This document shows positions 1 to 8,082 of a stretch of 64,000 bases of DNA, piece after piece (position 1 is the stretch's first letter; each line of letters starts with the position of its first letter). The DNA is from Catellatospora citrea (lineage in GTDB: Bacteria > Actinomycetota > Actinomycetes > Mycobacteriales > Micromonosporaceae). The stretch spans positions 6,076,001 through 6,140,000 of the forward strand of contig NZ_RAPR01000001.1 in assembly GCF_003610235.1 (NCBI RefSeq), in the 5' to 3' direction. The translations under genes were made by a program, and so were the position numbers. The notes beneath the pieces were generated by a model. That model was not told the origin of the DNA. It did no database searches and saw nothing but the letters and a program-made list of their open reading frames with translations.

Positions 1-1827
1 CAGATCCTGGCCCGCCCCGCGGTCGGCCGCCGCGTTACGAACGCGGGCGGCGCCCCGACCCGGATGAAGCAGCCGGCACGCGGCAGCGGCCTGGGCGACC
101 CGGCCGCCCTGCTGAGGCTCGGCCTCGACCTGTTCCTGCCCGGAAGCACTAGGACCACCCGACCCGACACGGGTGTCAGGCGGGCCGATCCGGTCGCCGA
201 CCGGGACGCCAAGGCCGCGCTCGACAAGACCGAGTATCCGTTGTGGGAGACCGCGATCCGCTTTGCCGCCGTCGACGCTACCACCCGCGCCGGCACCGAC
301 CCGACCCCGCGGCTACGCACCCTGATCAAAGGCGTGACGGCGGCGTTCGACGCCTACACCGGCCGCAACAGGCTTCGCGCGATGCGTCTGCCCGACCCTC
401 AACCGGTCCTTGCCGACCGGGCGCTACGCCGCGGGTTTCTGACCTCCACCCCGGAACTGGCCGCGTTGGCCGGGCTGCCCCTGGATGTGACGGTCCCGGG
501 TCTGCAGCGCGCCCGGGCCAAGGCCGCTCCCGCGCCCGTCGAGGTCCCTGCCGGTGGCCGCAACGTCAAACCGCTCGGTCATGCCGAAGTCGGCGGGCAC
601 GGTGTCGGGCTGCCCGTCGTCCACGCCCGCCAGCACCTGCACGTGCTGGGCTCGACCGGTTCCGGTAAGTCGACGTTGCTGGCGAACCTGGTCCTCGATG
701 ACATCGCCGCGAGTCGCGGTGTGGTGGTCATCGATCCTCGAGGTGATCTCATCGACGACCTCCTCGACCGCATCCCCGCGACGGCCGCCGACCGTCTGGT
801 CCTGATCGACCCTGATCAGGAGCACACCCCGGCGCTGAACCCGCTGCAAGGTGATGATCATGATCTGGTCGTCGACAACATTGTGTCGATCTTCGCGAAG
901 ATCTTCCAGCGGCACTGGGGACCGCGTATCGACGATGTCCTGCGGGTGTCGTGCCACACGCTGCTGCGTCACGCCGGCGCGAACCTGGCCCTGATCCCGC
1001 CGCTGTTGCAGGACAAGCAGTTCCGGGCCCGGTTCACCCACGACCTCGACGACCCCGAAGGCCTACGCGGGTTCTGGGACTGGTACGAGAGCACTCCACC
1101 ACCGCTGCGGGCGCAGGTCATCGGCCCCGTCCTGGCCCGGCTGCGCTCGTTTCTGCTGCGTGACTTCGTCCGCCGTACCCTAGGCACACCGGTGTCGAGC
1201 TTCGACATGGCCGACGTCCTCGACGGCGGCATCCTCCTCGCGCGGCTGCCCAAAGGCACCCTCGGCGAGGAGACCATGCGCCTGCTCGGCTCGTTCATTC
1301 TGGCGTCCACGTGGCAGGCCGCCACCGCCCGCTCCCGATTACCCGAAACCGAGCGACGCGACGCGACGATCGTGATCGACGAGTGCCACAACTTCCTGAC
1401 CCTGCCAGGCGCGGTCGAGGACATGCTCGCCGAGGCCCGGGGTTACCGCCTGTCGATGGTCCTGGTCCACCAGCATCTGGCCCAGTTGCCGAAGGACACG
1501 CTGTCAGCACTGTCGGCCAACGCCCGCAACAAGATCTTCTTCAGCTGCGCGCCCGAAGACGCCAAGACCCTCGCCCGGCACACCGCCCCGCACCTTGCCG
1601 AGCACGATCTGCACAGCCTCGACGCGTTCACCGCCGCGGCCCGGCTGGTCATTGGCTCGAGGGAGACCGCCGCGTTCACCCTCAAGACCCGGCCGCTGCC
1701 CCCGCCGGTGGGGCAGAGCACCGCCCTGCGTGCCGCGGCCAACCGGCGCTTCGCCGACCGGCCCGGCCCTACCCGGGGCCTGTCCGCCATGGCCCGTAAG
1801 GCGACCACCGATACACCCCGCCCCTGA
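1..1827 (+). CDS. Type IV secretion coupling-type DNA-binding ATPase (5' partial)
   Basis: Probable conjugative coupling ATPase of the TraD/VirD4-like or HerA-FtsK superfamily, which would bring DNA to a membrane channel using ATP. The Walker A motif GSTGSGKST lies near 649-675. A VVVIDPRGDL strand follows, then a second acidic strand VIDECHNF near 1369-1392 as Walker B, and LVHQHLAQLP as the sensor-like segment. An ATG at 64 is available, but the frame is open from base 1 with no stop, and the family is usually longer, so the true start is probably outside the window. No membrane segment is visible in this part. It heads a block of mobile-element genes. The ATPase superfamily is clear; the precise conjugation role is inferred from the neighbours. 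Confidence 0.8.
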   Translation, partial: QILARPAVGRRVTNAGGAPTRMKQPARGSGLGDPAALLRLGLDLFLPGSTRTTRPDTGVRRADPVADRDAKAALDKTEYPLWETAIRFAAVDATTRAGTDPTPRLRTLIKGVTAAFDAYTGRNRLRAMRLPDPQPVLADRALRRGFLTSTPELAALAGLPLDVTVPGLQRARAKAAPAPVEVPAGGRNVKPLGHAEVGGHGVGLPVVHARQHLHVLGSTGSGKSTLLANLVLDDIAASRGVVVIDPRGDLIDDLLDRIPATAADRLVLIDPDQEHTPALNPLQGDDHDLVVDNIVSIFAKIFQRHWGPRIDDVLRVSCHTLLRHAGANLALIPPLLQDKQFRARFTHDLDDPEGLRGFWDWYESTPPPLRAQVIGPVLARLRSFLLRDFVRRTLGTPVSSFDMADVLDGGILLARLPKGTLGEETMRLLGSFILASTWQAATARSRLPETERRDATIVIDECHNFLTLPGAVEDMLAEARGYRLSMVLVHQHLAQLPKDTLSALSANARNKIFFSCAPEDAKTLARHTAPHLAEHDLHSLDAFTAAARLVIGSRETAAFTLKTRPLPPPVGQSTALRAAANRRFADRPGPTRGLSAMARKATTDTPRP

Positions 1828-1859
1828 ACCGCCCCCGCCGGGCGGCCGCCGACCTTCGC

Positions 1860-1915
1860 CCTGCCTGCCGCATACCGGCAGGCAGGCCGGTCACCGGACC
1901 GGCCGACGGTCCGGT
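1860..1915 (+). terminator. Tandem hairpins after the coupling ATPase
   Basis: Two perfect stems sit just after the stop codon: an 11-bp stem 1860-1870/1876-1886 with a 5-nt loop, and a 9-bp stem 1893-1901/1907-1915 with a 5-nt loop. There is no T tract, as is common in GC-rich actinobacteria. A terminator or mRNA-end stabiliser is inferred. Confidence 0.5.
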
Positions 1916-2006
1916 CGGTCAGCGGCCTGCTACCCGACATCCCGATCACCAACCCCTACAACACCCAGCTAGGAGTCGACCTTGTGCGCTGCCGCCCGAC
2001 CCCGAC

Positions 2007-2023
2007 ATCCCCTCACGGGGGAT
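2007..2023 (+). promoter_or_regulatory. Short hairpin upstream of the replication-relaxation gene
   Basis: A 6-bp stem (ATCCCC 2007-2012, GGGGAT 2018-2023) is followed by CTCCTTTTCACC and then the ribosome site of the gene at 2048. It is the weakest of a series of five such hairpins in this block. Confidence 0.35.
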
Positions 2024-2047
2024 CTCCTTTTCACCGGGGGTGACCGC

Positions 2048-2869
2048 ATGGACCTGACCGCGGTCACCCCGATGCTCACCGACCGCGACATCGCCATCAT
2101 CGAACTGCTCGGCGAACACGGCGTGCTGACCTCACCGCAGATCACCGCCGCGTTCTTCGGCTCCGGCCACACCGCACTGCACCGGCTGCGGCTACTACGC
2201 ATCTGGGGAGTGCTCGACAAGTTCGTCCGCTACCGGCCCGGCTTCGGGTCACATCCCTACCACTGGACGCTCGGGCCGGTCGGCGCACGCTGGCTCGCCC
2301 TTTCCCACGACGAGCCGGCGCCGAGCCTGCGGTCGGTACGCGAACGCCGCGACCGGTTGGCATCCAGCCCGAAACTCGAGCACCTGCTCGGGACCAACCA
2401 GTTCTTCGCCGACCTGTTGGCCAACAGTCGCGCCGACGGCGGATCCCACCTGGTGCGTTGGTGGTCCGAACGCACCACGGCCAACCGCTTCGGTCGGCGC
2501 GTCAACCCCGATGGCCACGGCCTGTGGACCGCCCAAGACCGCCTAGTCGGGTTCTTCCTCGAGCACGACACCGGCACCGAATCCCTCGACCGCCTCGTCG
2601 CCAAACTCGACCGCTACCGAAGGCTGCGCGCCGAAGGCGGACCGGGCTTCCCGGTGCTGTTCTGGCTGGGCTCCAGGACCCGGGAACAGAATTTGCACCG
2701 GCGGCTCAACGGCAAGGACCACGGCACTGTGGTGGCCACCGCGACACGCGAGGGCGGCCTTGCGGCCTGGCAGCAGGTGTGGAAGGTCCAGGGCAACGGC
2801 CGTCACCGCCTGCCCCTGCACGAACTGCCCTGCGACCTGGGCACCCCCGGCCCACTCAACCCCATCTGA
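2048..2869 (+). CDS. Replication-relaxation family protein
   Basis: Resembles the replication-relaxation family (Replic_Relax), found in actinobacterial plasmids and integrative elements and thought to assist plasmid DNA replication or transfer. The N-terminus (about residues 8-70) is a winged-helix-like stretch with TDRDIAIIELLGEHGVLT and HTALHRLRLLRIWGVLDK. The middle contains the family-like W-P-Y-H-W-x-L-G segment (YHWTLGPVGARWLA), and the C-terminal half has FFLEHDTGTESLDRLVAKLD, an acidic nuclease-fold-like strand. The frame is open back to a TTG at 1982, but ATG 2048 has a GGGGGTGA ribosome site just upstream and fits the family start. It lies downstream of the coupling ATPase in the same direction. 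Confidence 0.75.
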   Translation: MDLTAVTPMLTDRDIAIIELLGEHGVLTSPQITAAFFGSGHTALHRLRLLRIWGVLDKFVRYRPGFGSHPYHWTLGPVGARWLALSHDEPAPSLRSVRERRDRLASSPKLEHLLGTNQFFADLLANSRADGGSHLVRWWSERTTANRFGRRVNPDGHGLWTAQDRLVGFFLEHDTGTESLDRLVAKLDRYRRLRAEGGPGFPVLFWLGSRTREQNLHRRLNGKDHGTVVATATREGGLAAWQQVWKVQGNGRHRLPLHELPCDLGTPGPLNPI

Positions 2870-3303
2870 CAGGACGCTGTTGGGTACCCGCGACAGCCGT
2901 GCCGGCACCATACAGACATAGGCTGACCTGCACTGTTTGGTGAAGGGTTTACCGTCAGGGCACTACCTTTCACCACCACAGCACCATCCGCACACCCCGG
3001 GACACTTCCGGGCCGTGGGACGGCAGTCCACCCGCAACCGCCGGTCGACACCGAGCACCCCACGCCCCCGACTCCCGTCAGGTGACCGGAACGCCCCACG
3101 CGCTACCAACCCGCAGCCACACCACCGTGGTAACGCTCATTCGCCCGGACGCCACCGCTCCCCGTGCCGACCCATGTTGTCCGCACACAGGCGCCCACAT
3201 CGGCCCAGTCTGGCTTCGTTCAGCGCTGCACAACAACCGTGCAGTACTACCGACGTGCGCGCGGATGAGCTCCCACCGACAACCCCAGAAAGGCGACAGC
3301 GCT
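2870..3303 (+). other. Non-coding stretch before the DUF2958 gene
   Basis: No convincing gene is visible in these roughly 430 bases. The frame of the next gene is open here, but its codons (rich in His, Pro, Arg) do not look like protein. It probably carries the promoter of the DUF2958 pair; no clear -35/-10 was recognised. Confidence 0.4.
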
Positions 3304-3663
3304 GTGCGCGAGATCCTCAGCCTCTACCGCGGGCACGACTTCCTGCCCACGACCATGCAACTGGCCACGATCCCGACCATCCCCGTCGGCGGCGGTGTCC
3401 CCGACGCCGGCAAGATCGTGCACCTGCACTACACCGCTGTGTTCGGCCAGTGGTGGATCACCGAACTCGAACAGAACGTGATGATCGCGTTCGGGTTCAC
3501 TCGCCTGGCCACGGGCACGGACCTCAGATGGGGCTACATACCCCTAGAAGAGCTCGAAGCGGCGATGGACCCCGAAGGAAACATCGTCGACCGCGACCTG
3601 CGCTGGCAACCCACACCCGCGGCCGACATCCTGGCAGCCCCATCCACGGCGAGGCGGCCATGA
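3304..3663 (+). CDS. DUF2958-like small protein
   Basis: A 119-residue protein resembling DUF2958, a family without known function that is frequent on plasmids and integrative elements. Family-like features are the strand VHLHYTAVFGQWWITELE followed by AFGFTRL and WGYIPLEELE, ending in RDLRWQPTP. The frame is open upstream to 3082, and an ATG at 3265 is also possible. The GTG at 3304 was chosen because similarity begins there and the upstream codons look non-coding; an AAAGG lies about 10 nt before it. It overlaps the next small gene by four bases (ATGA), so the two are probably translationally coupled. Confidence 0.65.
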   Translation: MREILSLYRGHDFLPTTMQLATIPTIPVGGGVPDAGKIVHLHYTAVFGQWWITELEQNVMIAFGFTRLATGTDLRWGYIPLEELEAAMDPEGNIVDRDLRWQPTPAADILAAPSTARRP

Positions 3664-3851
3664 CCGGTTCCGACGCCGTACTGACCGCCGGCGGCTGTAG
3701 CCTGCGCGTCACCTACACCGGACCTGAGGACGATCTCGTTCGGATCCTGGCCGAGGTCGCCCGCGACCTCGCCGAGCACGGCCCGGCCAGCCCGTTCTGG
3801 GACGAACTCACCCCCGCACAACGCCAGCTGCTCACGGCCCGCTTCGCCTGA
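3660..3851 (+). CDS. Small hypothetical protein coupled to the DUF2958 gene
   Basis: A 63-residue protein of unknown function. Its start overlaps the stop of the previous gene in an ATGA, a typical sign of coupled translation. The sequence has a beta-rich first half (CSLRVTYTGPEDDLVRILAE) and an amphipathic acidic helix, and ends LTPAQRQLLTARFA. No motif or membrane segment is seen. Coding is supported by the coupling and by normal actinobacterial third-position GC. Confidence 0.55.
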   Translation: MTGSDAVLTAGGCSLRVTYTGPEDDLVRILAEVARDLAEHGPASPFWDELTPAQRQLLTARFA

Positions 3852-3903
3852 CCATCCCCGCACCGGCACCAAAACGACCCGCGACCGGGTGGGTCCCACA
3901 GTC

Positions 3904-3934
3904 GACGCCCACGCCACCCGGCGGGGCGTCTTTT
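3904..3934 (+). terminator. Hairpin with T tract before the DUF932 gene
   Basis: A 7-bp stem (GACGCCC 3904-3910, GGGCGTC 3924-3930) is followed directly by TTTT and then CATTTC. This is the most canonical Rho-independent terminator shape in the block. It could end the DUF2958 transcript or act as a leader hairpin for the next gene, whose ribosome site starts about 20 nt later. Confidence 0.5.
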
Positions 3935-3967
3935 CATTTCACCCCATCCGAAAGGAGGGCCGCGCTA

Positions 3968-4954
3968 GTGGCCCACGAACTGGAAGTCTTCGCCGACGGA
4001 CGCGCCGCGTTCGCTACCGCCCGCCTGGACGCCTGGCACCGTCTCGGGACGGTGACCACCGACTGCATGACCGCCGAGCAGGCCCTGTCCACCGCGCTGC
4101 TCAGCGGCTGGAACATCCGCAAAGCCCGGCTGCAGGCCGTCGACCTCACCGCCGACGGCGTCACCGTCCTGGACGTGCCCGACTACCAGGCCACCGTCCG
4201 CACCCACCCCGTCACCGGCAAGCCCGACCTGCTCGGGGTCGTCGGCGCCGAGTACAAGGTCATCCAGAACGAGGAATGCACCGAGCTGATCAACCTCCTG
4301 GTCGACGAGTCGGGGGCGCACTTCGAGACCGCGGGCAGCCTACGCGGCGGCCGGCAGGTGTTCCTCACCCTGAAACTGCCCAAGCAGATGTACCTGGCCG
4401 GCATCGACGCCATCGACCTGTACCTGGCCCTCACGACCAGCCACGACGGGTCGGCGGCGTTGCGCATCGACGCCACGCCAGTGCGGATTGTGTGTGCGAA
4501 CACGCAGCGCATGGCGCTGCGGGCCTCGCGCGGGCACTACACGTTCCGGCACACCGCCAACGTCAAAGGCAAGATCGCCCAAGCCCGCTCGGCGATCGGG
4601 CTGATGTTCGACTACAACGAAGCCTTCGAGGCCGAAGCCCAAGCCATGATCGAAACCGAGTTGTCCCTGGCTCGGTTCCGCAAGGTCTGCGAAGACCTGT
4701 GGCCCATGCCCGACAACCCCACGACGCGCACCCGCGGCTACCACGCCCGGCGCACCGCGACCCTCGACGAGCTGTTCACCACCGCCGACACCCAGGCCAA
4801 CGTCCGCGGCACTGCGTGGGCCGGGCTGCAGGCGATCGGGGAGTACCTCGACCACCACGCACCCGCCGGCAACGCCGCCCGCCGCGCCGAACGCGTCCTG
4901 ACCTCCAGCACCGTCACCCGCATCAAGCAGGACGCGTACACCCTGCTCGCCTGA
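3968..4954 (+). CDS. DUF932 (phage/plasmid-like) protein
   Basis: A 328-residue member of the DUF932 / phage-plasmid-like TIGR03299 type, common on plasmids, phages and integrative elements; biochemical role unknown. Recognisable pieces are DAWHRLGTVT near the N-terminus, GVVGAEYKVIQNEEC, GGRQVFLTLKLP, the strand VRIVCANTQRMAL, and RHTANVKGKIAQAR. The start is GTG 3968 with a strong AAGGAGG 11 nt upstream. The gene sits between two hairpins and is followed by an unknown gene in the same direction. The family assignment is good; the function is not known. Confidence 0.75.
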   Translation: MAHELEVFADGRAAFATARLDAWHRLGTVTTDCMTAEQALSTALLSGWNIRKARLQAVDLTADGVTVLDVPDYQATVRTHPVTGKPDLLGVVGAEYKVIQNEECTELINLLVDESGAHFETAGSLRGGRQVFLTLKLPKQMYLAGIDAIDLYLALTTSHDGSAALRIDATPVRIVCANTQRMALRASRGHYTFRHTANVKGKIAQARSAIGLMFDYNEAFEAEAQAMIETELSLARFRKVCEDLWPMPDNPTTRTRGYHARRTATLDELFTTADTQANVRGTAWAGLQAIGEYLDHHAPAGNAARRAERVLTSSTVTRIKQDAYTLLA

Positions 4955-5025
4955 CAGACCCCCGCCGCACCACAGCGAGCGGTGAGCAGCTGAAACACCG
5001 CAATACCTGAACCACCCATCGCCTC

Positions 5026-5054
5026 GGGGCGCCACCCCCGAGCGGTGGCGCCCC
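5026..5054 (+). terminator. Hairpin upstream of the gene at 5077
   Basis: An 11-bp perfect stem (GGGGCGCCACC 5026-5036, GGTGGCGCCCC 5044-5054) with a 7-nt loop is followed by TTCACC. It ends 22 nt before the next ATG. It may be an intrinsic terminator of the DUF932 gene or a leader structure of the next gene. Confidence 0.5.
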
Positions 5055-5076
5055 TTCACCAGATGAAGGGACGACC

Positions 5077-5874
5077 ATGCCCAACCCCACACACCCCATA
5101 CAGGACCTCATCCCGACCCCCGCCTCAAGCCGGGCCGACGTCGACTACTACCAGCAGTACGCAGAACTGGCAGCTCGCACCCACAGGGCCGTGATCGCCG
5201 CGATGGCCGAGGGCACCATCTGCCCATCAGGCGCGGCCGGTGTGCTGGCCGAGTGGGGCCTGCCGCCGTTGCCGAAGCCGTGGTCGGTGGCAGTCACCCC
5301 CCAGAGTCCGGTCGAAGTGCCGCACCACCACCCCGTGGGGGACTGCGACGCCGATGCGGTCGGCCGCATCAGGCTGGAACTGCTGCGCAGGGCGATCAGG
5401 AGCCGGGCCATCACCGCAGTCGCCAGCGGCGACCTGGGCCGCCTTCGCGACCCCGCCGCGCGGGTCGACCGGTTCCTTATCGACATCGGCCTCGACCCAC
5501 TGCCCAGGGCCTGGCTGGTCTGTGTCAACGCCGCCACCACCCTGACCCTGGCCGCGGTCGGCGACGACCAGGCGCGAACAACCGTGTGGGCCGCGTTCGC
5601 TGCCCGGACCTGCCATCAGCGGATCAGCGTCGAGGACTTCTTCATCGACACCTACGCGCAGGGGCTCGAGGACGGGCGCTGGCAGGCCGGCTGCGGCGAA
5701 ATCCTGCGGGTCTGGGTCCGCGCCACCAGCGAGCACGCCGCCGCCGACGCCGCGACCCGGCTGGTCCGCGCGCATCTGGACGCCCTGGCGCTGCCGCAGC
5801 TGCACGGCCACCGCCTGCGCATCACCGGCGCCGCCCAGACGATCGACCCGGTCCTGGACCCCGCCCACGACTGA
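5077..5874 (+). CDS. Hypothetical protein of the mobile-element block
   Basis: A 265-residue protein not recognised. It starts at ATG 5077 with GAAGGGA upstream. The N-terminal half is helical, with YYQQYAELAARTHRAVIAAM. There are two similar short segments, LAEWGLPPLPKPWSVAV and IDIGLDPLPRAWLVCV, each ending a helical unit, which suggests an internal duplication of about 90 residues. The C-terminal third is alternating helix/strand and includes RVWVRATSEHAAADAATRLV. No signal peptide or membrane segment is seen. Position and direction link it to the surrounding element genes. Confidence 0.6.
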   Translation: MPNPTHPIQDLIPTPASSRADVDYYQQYAELAARTHRAVIAAMAEGTICPSGAAGVLAEWGLPPLPKPWSVAVTPQSPVEVPHHHPVGDCDADAVGRIRLELLRRAIRSRAITAVASGDLGRLRDPAARVDRFLIDIGLDPLPRAWLVCVNAATTLTLAAVGDDQARTTVWAAFAARTCHQRISVEDFFIDTYAQGLEDGRWQAGCGEILRVWVRATSEHAAADAATRLVRAHLDALALPQLHGHRLRITGAAQTIDPVLDPAHD

Positions 5875-5932
5875 CAACGCGTCCCGCAACCCCGCCGGCA
5901 CCCGTCCGGGGTTGTCCGGCATCCACGAAATG

Positions 5933-5971
5933 CCCCGGGACGCCGAATGCCTGCAAGCTCGCGTCCCGGGG
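5933..5971 (+). promoter_or_regulatory. Hairpin upstream of the GGDEF gene
   Basis: A perfect 11-bp inverted repeat (CCCCGGGACGC 5933-5943, GCGTCCCGGGG 5961-5971) encloses a 17-nt loop. It ends 22 nt before the GTG start of the GGDEF gene, the same layout as the hairpins at 5026 and 7284. Confidence 0.45.
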
Positions 5972-5993
5972 CCTCCATACCTGGAGGTGTCCA

Positions 5994-6704
5994 GTGTCCA
6001 CCCTGTCCCTGATGATCGCCACCGTCGTGGCCGCAGCACTGCTTCTCGCCGGGCGGGCCACCGCCGTGCCTGCCCTGCGGCGCACCCGCGCCGCCTACGA
6101 ACACGCCTGGCACCTGGCCCACGTCGACGAGCTCACCGGCCTACCCAACCGCCGCCACGCCCTACCCCTGCTCGACCAGCGGCTCGCAGACCGGCAACCG
6201 ACGATGGTCATGCTGCTCGACCTCGACCGGTTCAAGGCCGTAAACGACGAACACGGCCATGCCGCAGGCGACCAGCTGCTGCAGCAGTGCGCCGCCCGAC
6301 TCGAGTACGGCGTCACCGCCGCGGGCGGATACGCGGCACGGCTCGGCGGCGACGAGTTCCTGATCATCCTGCCCACCGCGGCGGGCAACTACGCCAACCT
6401 CGCCGCCGGCATCCTCGGCGAACTCGAACGGCCCCTGACCCTGCACCCAGACCCCGGCACGATCGTCAACCTCACCCCACGCGCCAGCGCAGGGCTGGCC
6501 CTGACCGGCCCGCACGCCTGGACCATCACCACCCTGCTCCACCGGGCCGACCTCGCCCTCTACCAGGCCAAACGTGAAGGAGCCTGGTACCGGCTCCACT
6601 ACGTCGACACCCCCCACCAGGACCTCACCGGACGTAACCCGGTCCGGTTGCGTGACCTGCACCGCACCCCCGGCCGGCACCACACGCAGGAAGGACACCA
6701 GTGA
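5994..6704 (+). CDS. GGDEF-domain protein, membrane anchored (predicted diguanylate cyclase)
   Basis: Predicted to make cyclic di-GMP from two GTP. A single N-terminal hydrophobic segment (LMIATVVAAALLLAG, residues about 5-20) anchors it. The rest is one GGDEF domain: DELTGLPNRR, LLDLDRFKAVND with the metal-binding Asp, HAAGDQLLQQ, then the signature RLGGDEFLIIL with an intact GGDEF active site, and a late ADLALYQAKR. No R-x-x-D inhibitory site was noticed before the signature and no sensor domain is attached. GTG 5994 was chosen for the GGAGG at 5983-5987; the much longer open frame upstream is only the shadow of the preceding gene. It stops one base before the next ATG. Confidence 0.8.
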   Translation: MSTLSLMIATVVAAALLLAGRATAVPALRRTRAAYEHAWHLAHVDELTGLPNRRHALPLLDQRLADRQPTMVMLLDLDRFKAVNDEHGHAAGDQLLQQCAARLEYGVTAAGGYAARLGGDEFLIILPTAAGNYANLAAGILGELERPLTLHPDPGTIVNLTPRASAGLALTGPHAWTITTLLHRADLALYQAKREGAWYRLHYVDTPHQDLTGRNPVRLRDLHRTPGRHHTQEGHQ

Positions 6705-6705
6705 A

Positions 6706-7230
6706 ATGAAGCTGTACTGCCCGGCCTGCGGCGAAGCCGTCCGCAACACCCCACCCGCAGGCCCCTACCCCAAAGGCATCCGCGTCCCCAGGCACAGCCA
6801 CCACGACGGCACACCCCTGTGCCCGACCGTCGGCGATGGCGGCTACGAGCCCCACTGGCCATGCCAGCGCGACCTCGACATCCGTGTACTGCGCCGCGGG
6901 CGGTTCGCGATCCCCGCCCACCACCGCTGCCGCGGGCCCGAGGCCGACTGCGCACTCAACCTCGACGAACCACACGACATCTGCGTCGCACTACGCCACG
7001 ACGACAACCACCTACCCCTGGGCGCGCCCGGGTTCGCACGGTCCCTCAACGCCGCCCACAGCAAAGTCCTCGCCGACTGGCTGCGCACCCACACCGACGA
7101 CTACCTCCACCTCATCCCCGAGACCGGGCATGAGCACGCCTACCAGGTCATGGGCTTGACCATCGACTGGCTCAACCAGTGCGCCGAACACGCCGGGTTC
7201 CGCGTCCACACCTTCTGGCCCACCACCTGA
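6706..7230 (+). CDS. Zinc-ribbon-like hypothetical protein
   Basis: A 174-residue protein beginning with a CPAC pair (LYCPACGEAV), with more cysteines near residues 39, 53, 75 and 82 (TPLCPTVG, HWPCQR, HHRCRG, ADCALN), consistent with a metal-binding ribbon, though no named family was recognised. The second half is helical and ends VHTFWPTT. ATG 6706 follows the stop of the GGDEF gene by one base and has AGGAAGGA upstream, so the two are co-transcribed and probably coupled. Function unknown. Confidence 0.6.
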   Translation: MKLYCPACGEAVRNTPPAGPYPKGIRVPRHSHHDGTPLCPTVGDGGYEPHWPCQRDLDIRVLRRGRFAIPAHHRCRGPEADCALNLDEPHDICVALRHDDNHLPLGAPGFARSLNAAHSKVLADWLRTHTDDYLHLIPETGHEHAYQVMGLTIDWLNQCAEHAGFRVHTFWPTT

Positions 7231-7283
7231 CACCCCCATCCCGGCACCGGTTTCGGCCGGTCCAGGAACGACACCTGCACCTG

Positions 7284-7315
7284 CGTGGTGTGGCGGACTT
7301 TTCCGCCACACCACG
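7284..7315 (+). promoter_or_regulatory. Strong hairpin upstream of the M23 peptidase gene
   Basis: A perfect 14-bp stem (7284-7297/7302-7315) with a 4-nt loop is followed by TCCTTTTCC, then AGGAG and the ATG at 7342. It is the strongest of the leader hairpins in this block. A terminator for the zinc-ribbon gene or an attenuator for the peptidase are both possible. Confidence 0.55.
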
Positions 7316-7341
7316 TCCTTTTCCATGCCCAGGAGTTGATC

Positions 7342-8082
7342 ATGACAGGTAAGACCGCCATCCTCGCCACCACCGTCGCCCTAACCGCACTCCTGCTCTG
7401 CCTCACCGCACCCGTACTCCTACTCACCGGCACGAGCGCGACCGCGACAGGACAATGCAGCCCAGCCGGACCGACCGGCTGGACTCAACCCGTCCACGCA
7501 CCCATCTGGAGCGGCTACCGCACCCCGACCCGACCCCGACACAACGGTGTAGACCTCGGCGCACCCCGCGGCACCACCATCTGCGCCGCCGCAGCAGGCA
7601 CCGTCATCCGCGTCCGCTGCAACGTCATCCCCGCCAGCTGGGGCTGCAACCAAGACGGCTCACCCGCCCAAGTCACCGGCTGCGGCTACTACGTCGACAT
7701 CGCCCACCCGGGCGACATCTACACCCGCTACTGCCACATGCTCCAACCACCAACCGTCACCGTCGGCCAGACCGTCACCGCAGGCCAACCCATCGGGATC
7801 GTCGGCTCCTCCGGCCACAGCTCCGGACCCCACCTGCACTACGAAGTACACAAAGGCAGCACCGCATGGGACACGGGCATCGACCCGGTCGTTTTCATGC
7901 GCACCGCGGCGGCCCCGCTCGGCTTGCCTGCCTCGACCGAGCCGGTCGCGGGCTCCGTGCGCAATCCAGCCGCACCCGCCCGGCAGGTGATCACAACCTC
8001 GCTGCCAGGACGGCCCGGCCGGCCGAGCCGCTGCTGCGTCCGGTCGATGGCACCCGCGCACCACCTGGAAGTAAGCCGGTGA
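7342..8082 (+). CDS. Exported M23 (LytM) family metallopeptidase
   Basis: Predicted zinc endopeptidase acting on peptidoglycan cross-bridges, here probably opening the wall for conjugation machinery. An N-terminal hydrophobic signal (residues about 5-32, ILATTVALTALLLCLTAPVL) exports it. The M23 core has the first zinc site in RHNGVDLGAPRG (H-x3-D) and the second, HLHYEV, in SSGHSSGPHLHYEVH; between them are paired cysteines. The length (246 aa) fits a single-domain enzyme. The C-terminal 60 residues are Pro/Arg-rich and unassigned. The start is ATG 7342 with AGGAG at 7331-7335. The next gene starts inside its stop (GTGA overlap). Confidence 0.8.
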   Translation: MTGKTAILATTVALTALLLCLTAPVLLLTGTSATATGQCSPAGPTGWTQPVHAPIWSGYRTPTRPRHNGVDLGAPRGTTICAAAAGTVIRVRCNVIPASWGCNQDGSPAQVTGCGYYVDIAHPGDIYTRYCHMLQPPTVTVGQTVTAGQPIGIVGSSGHSSGPHLHYEVHKGSTAWDTGIDPVVFMRTAAAPLGLPASTEPVAGSVRNPAAPARQVITTSLPGRPGRPSRCCVRSMAPAHHLEVSR

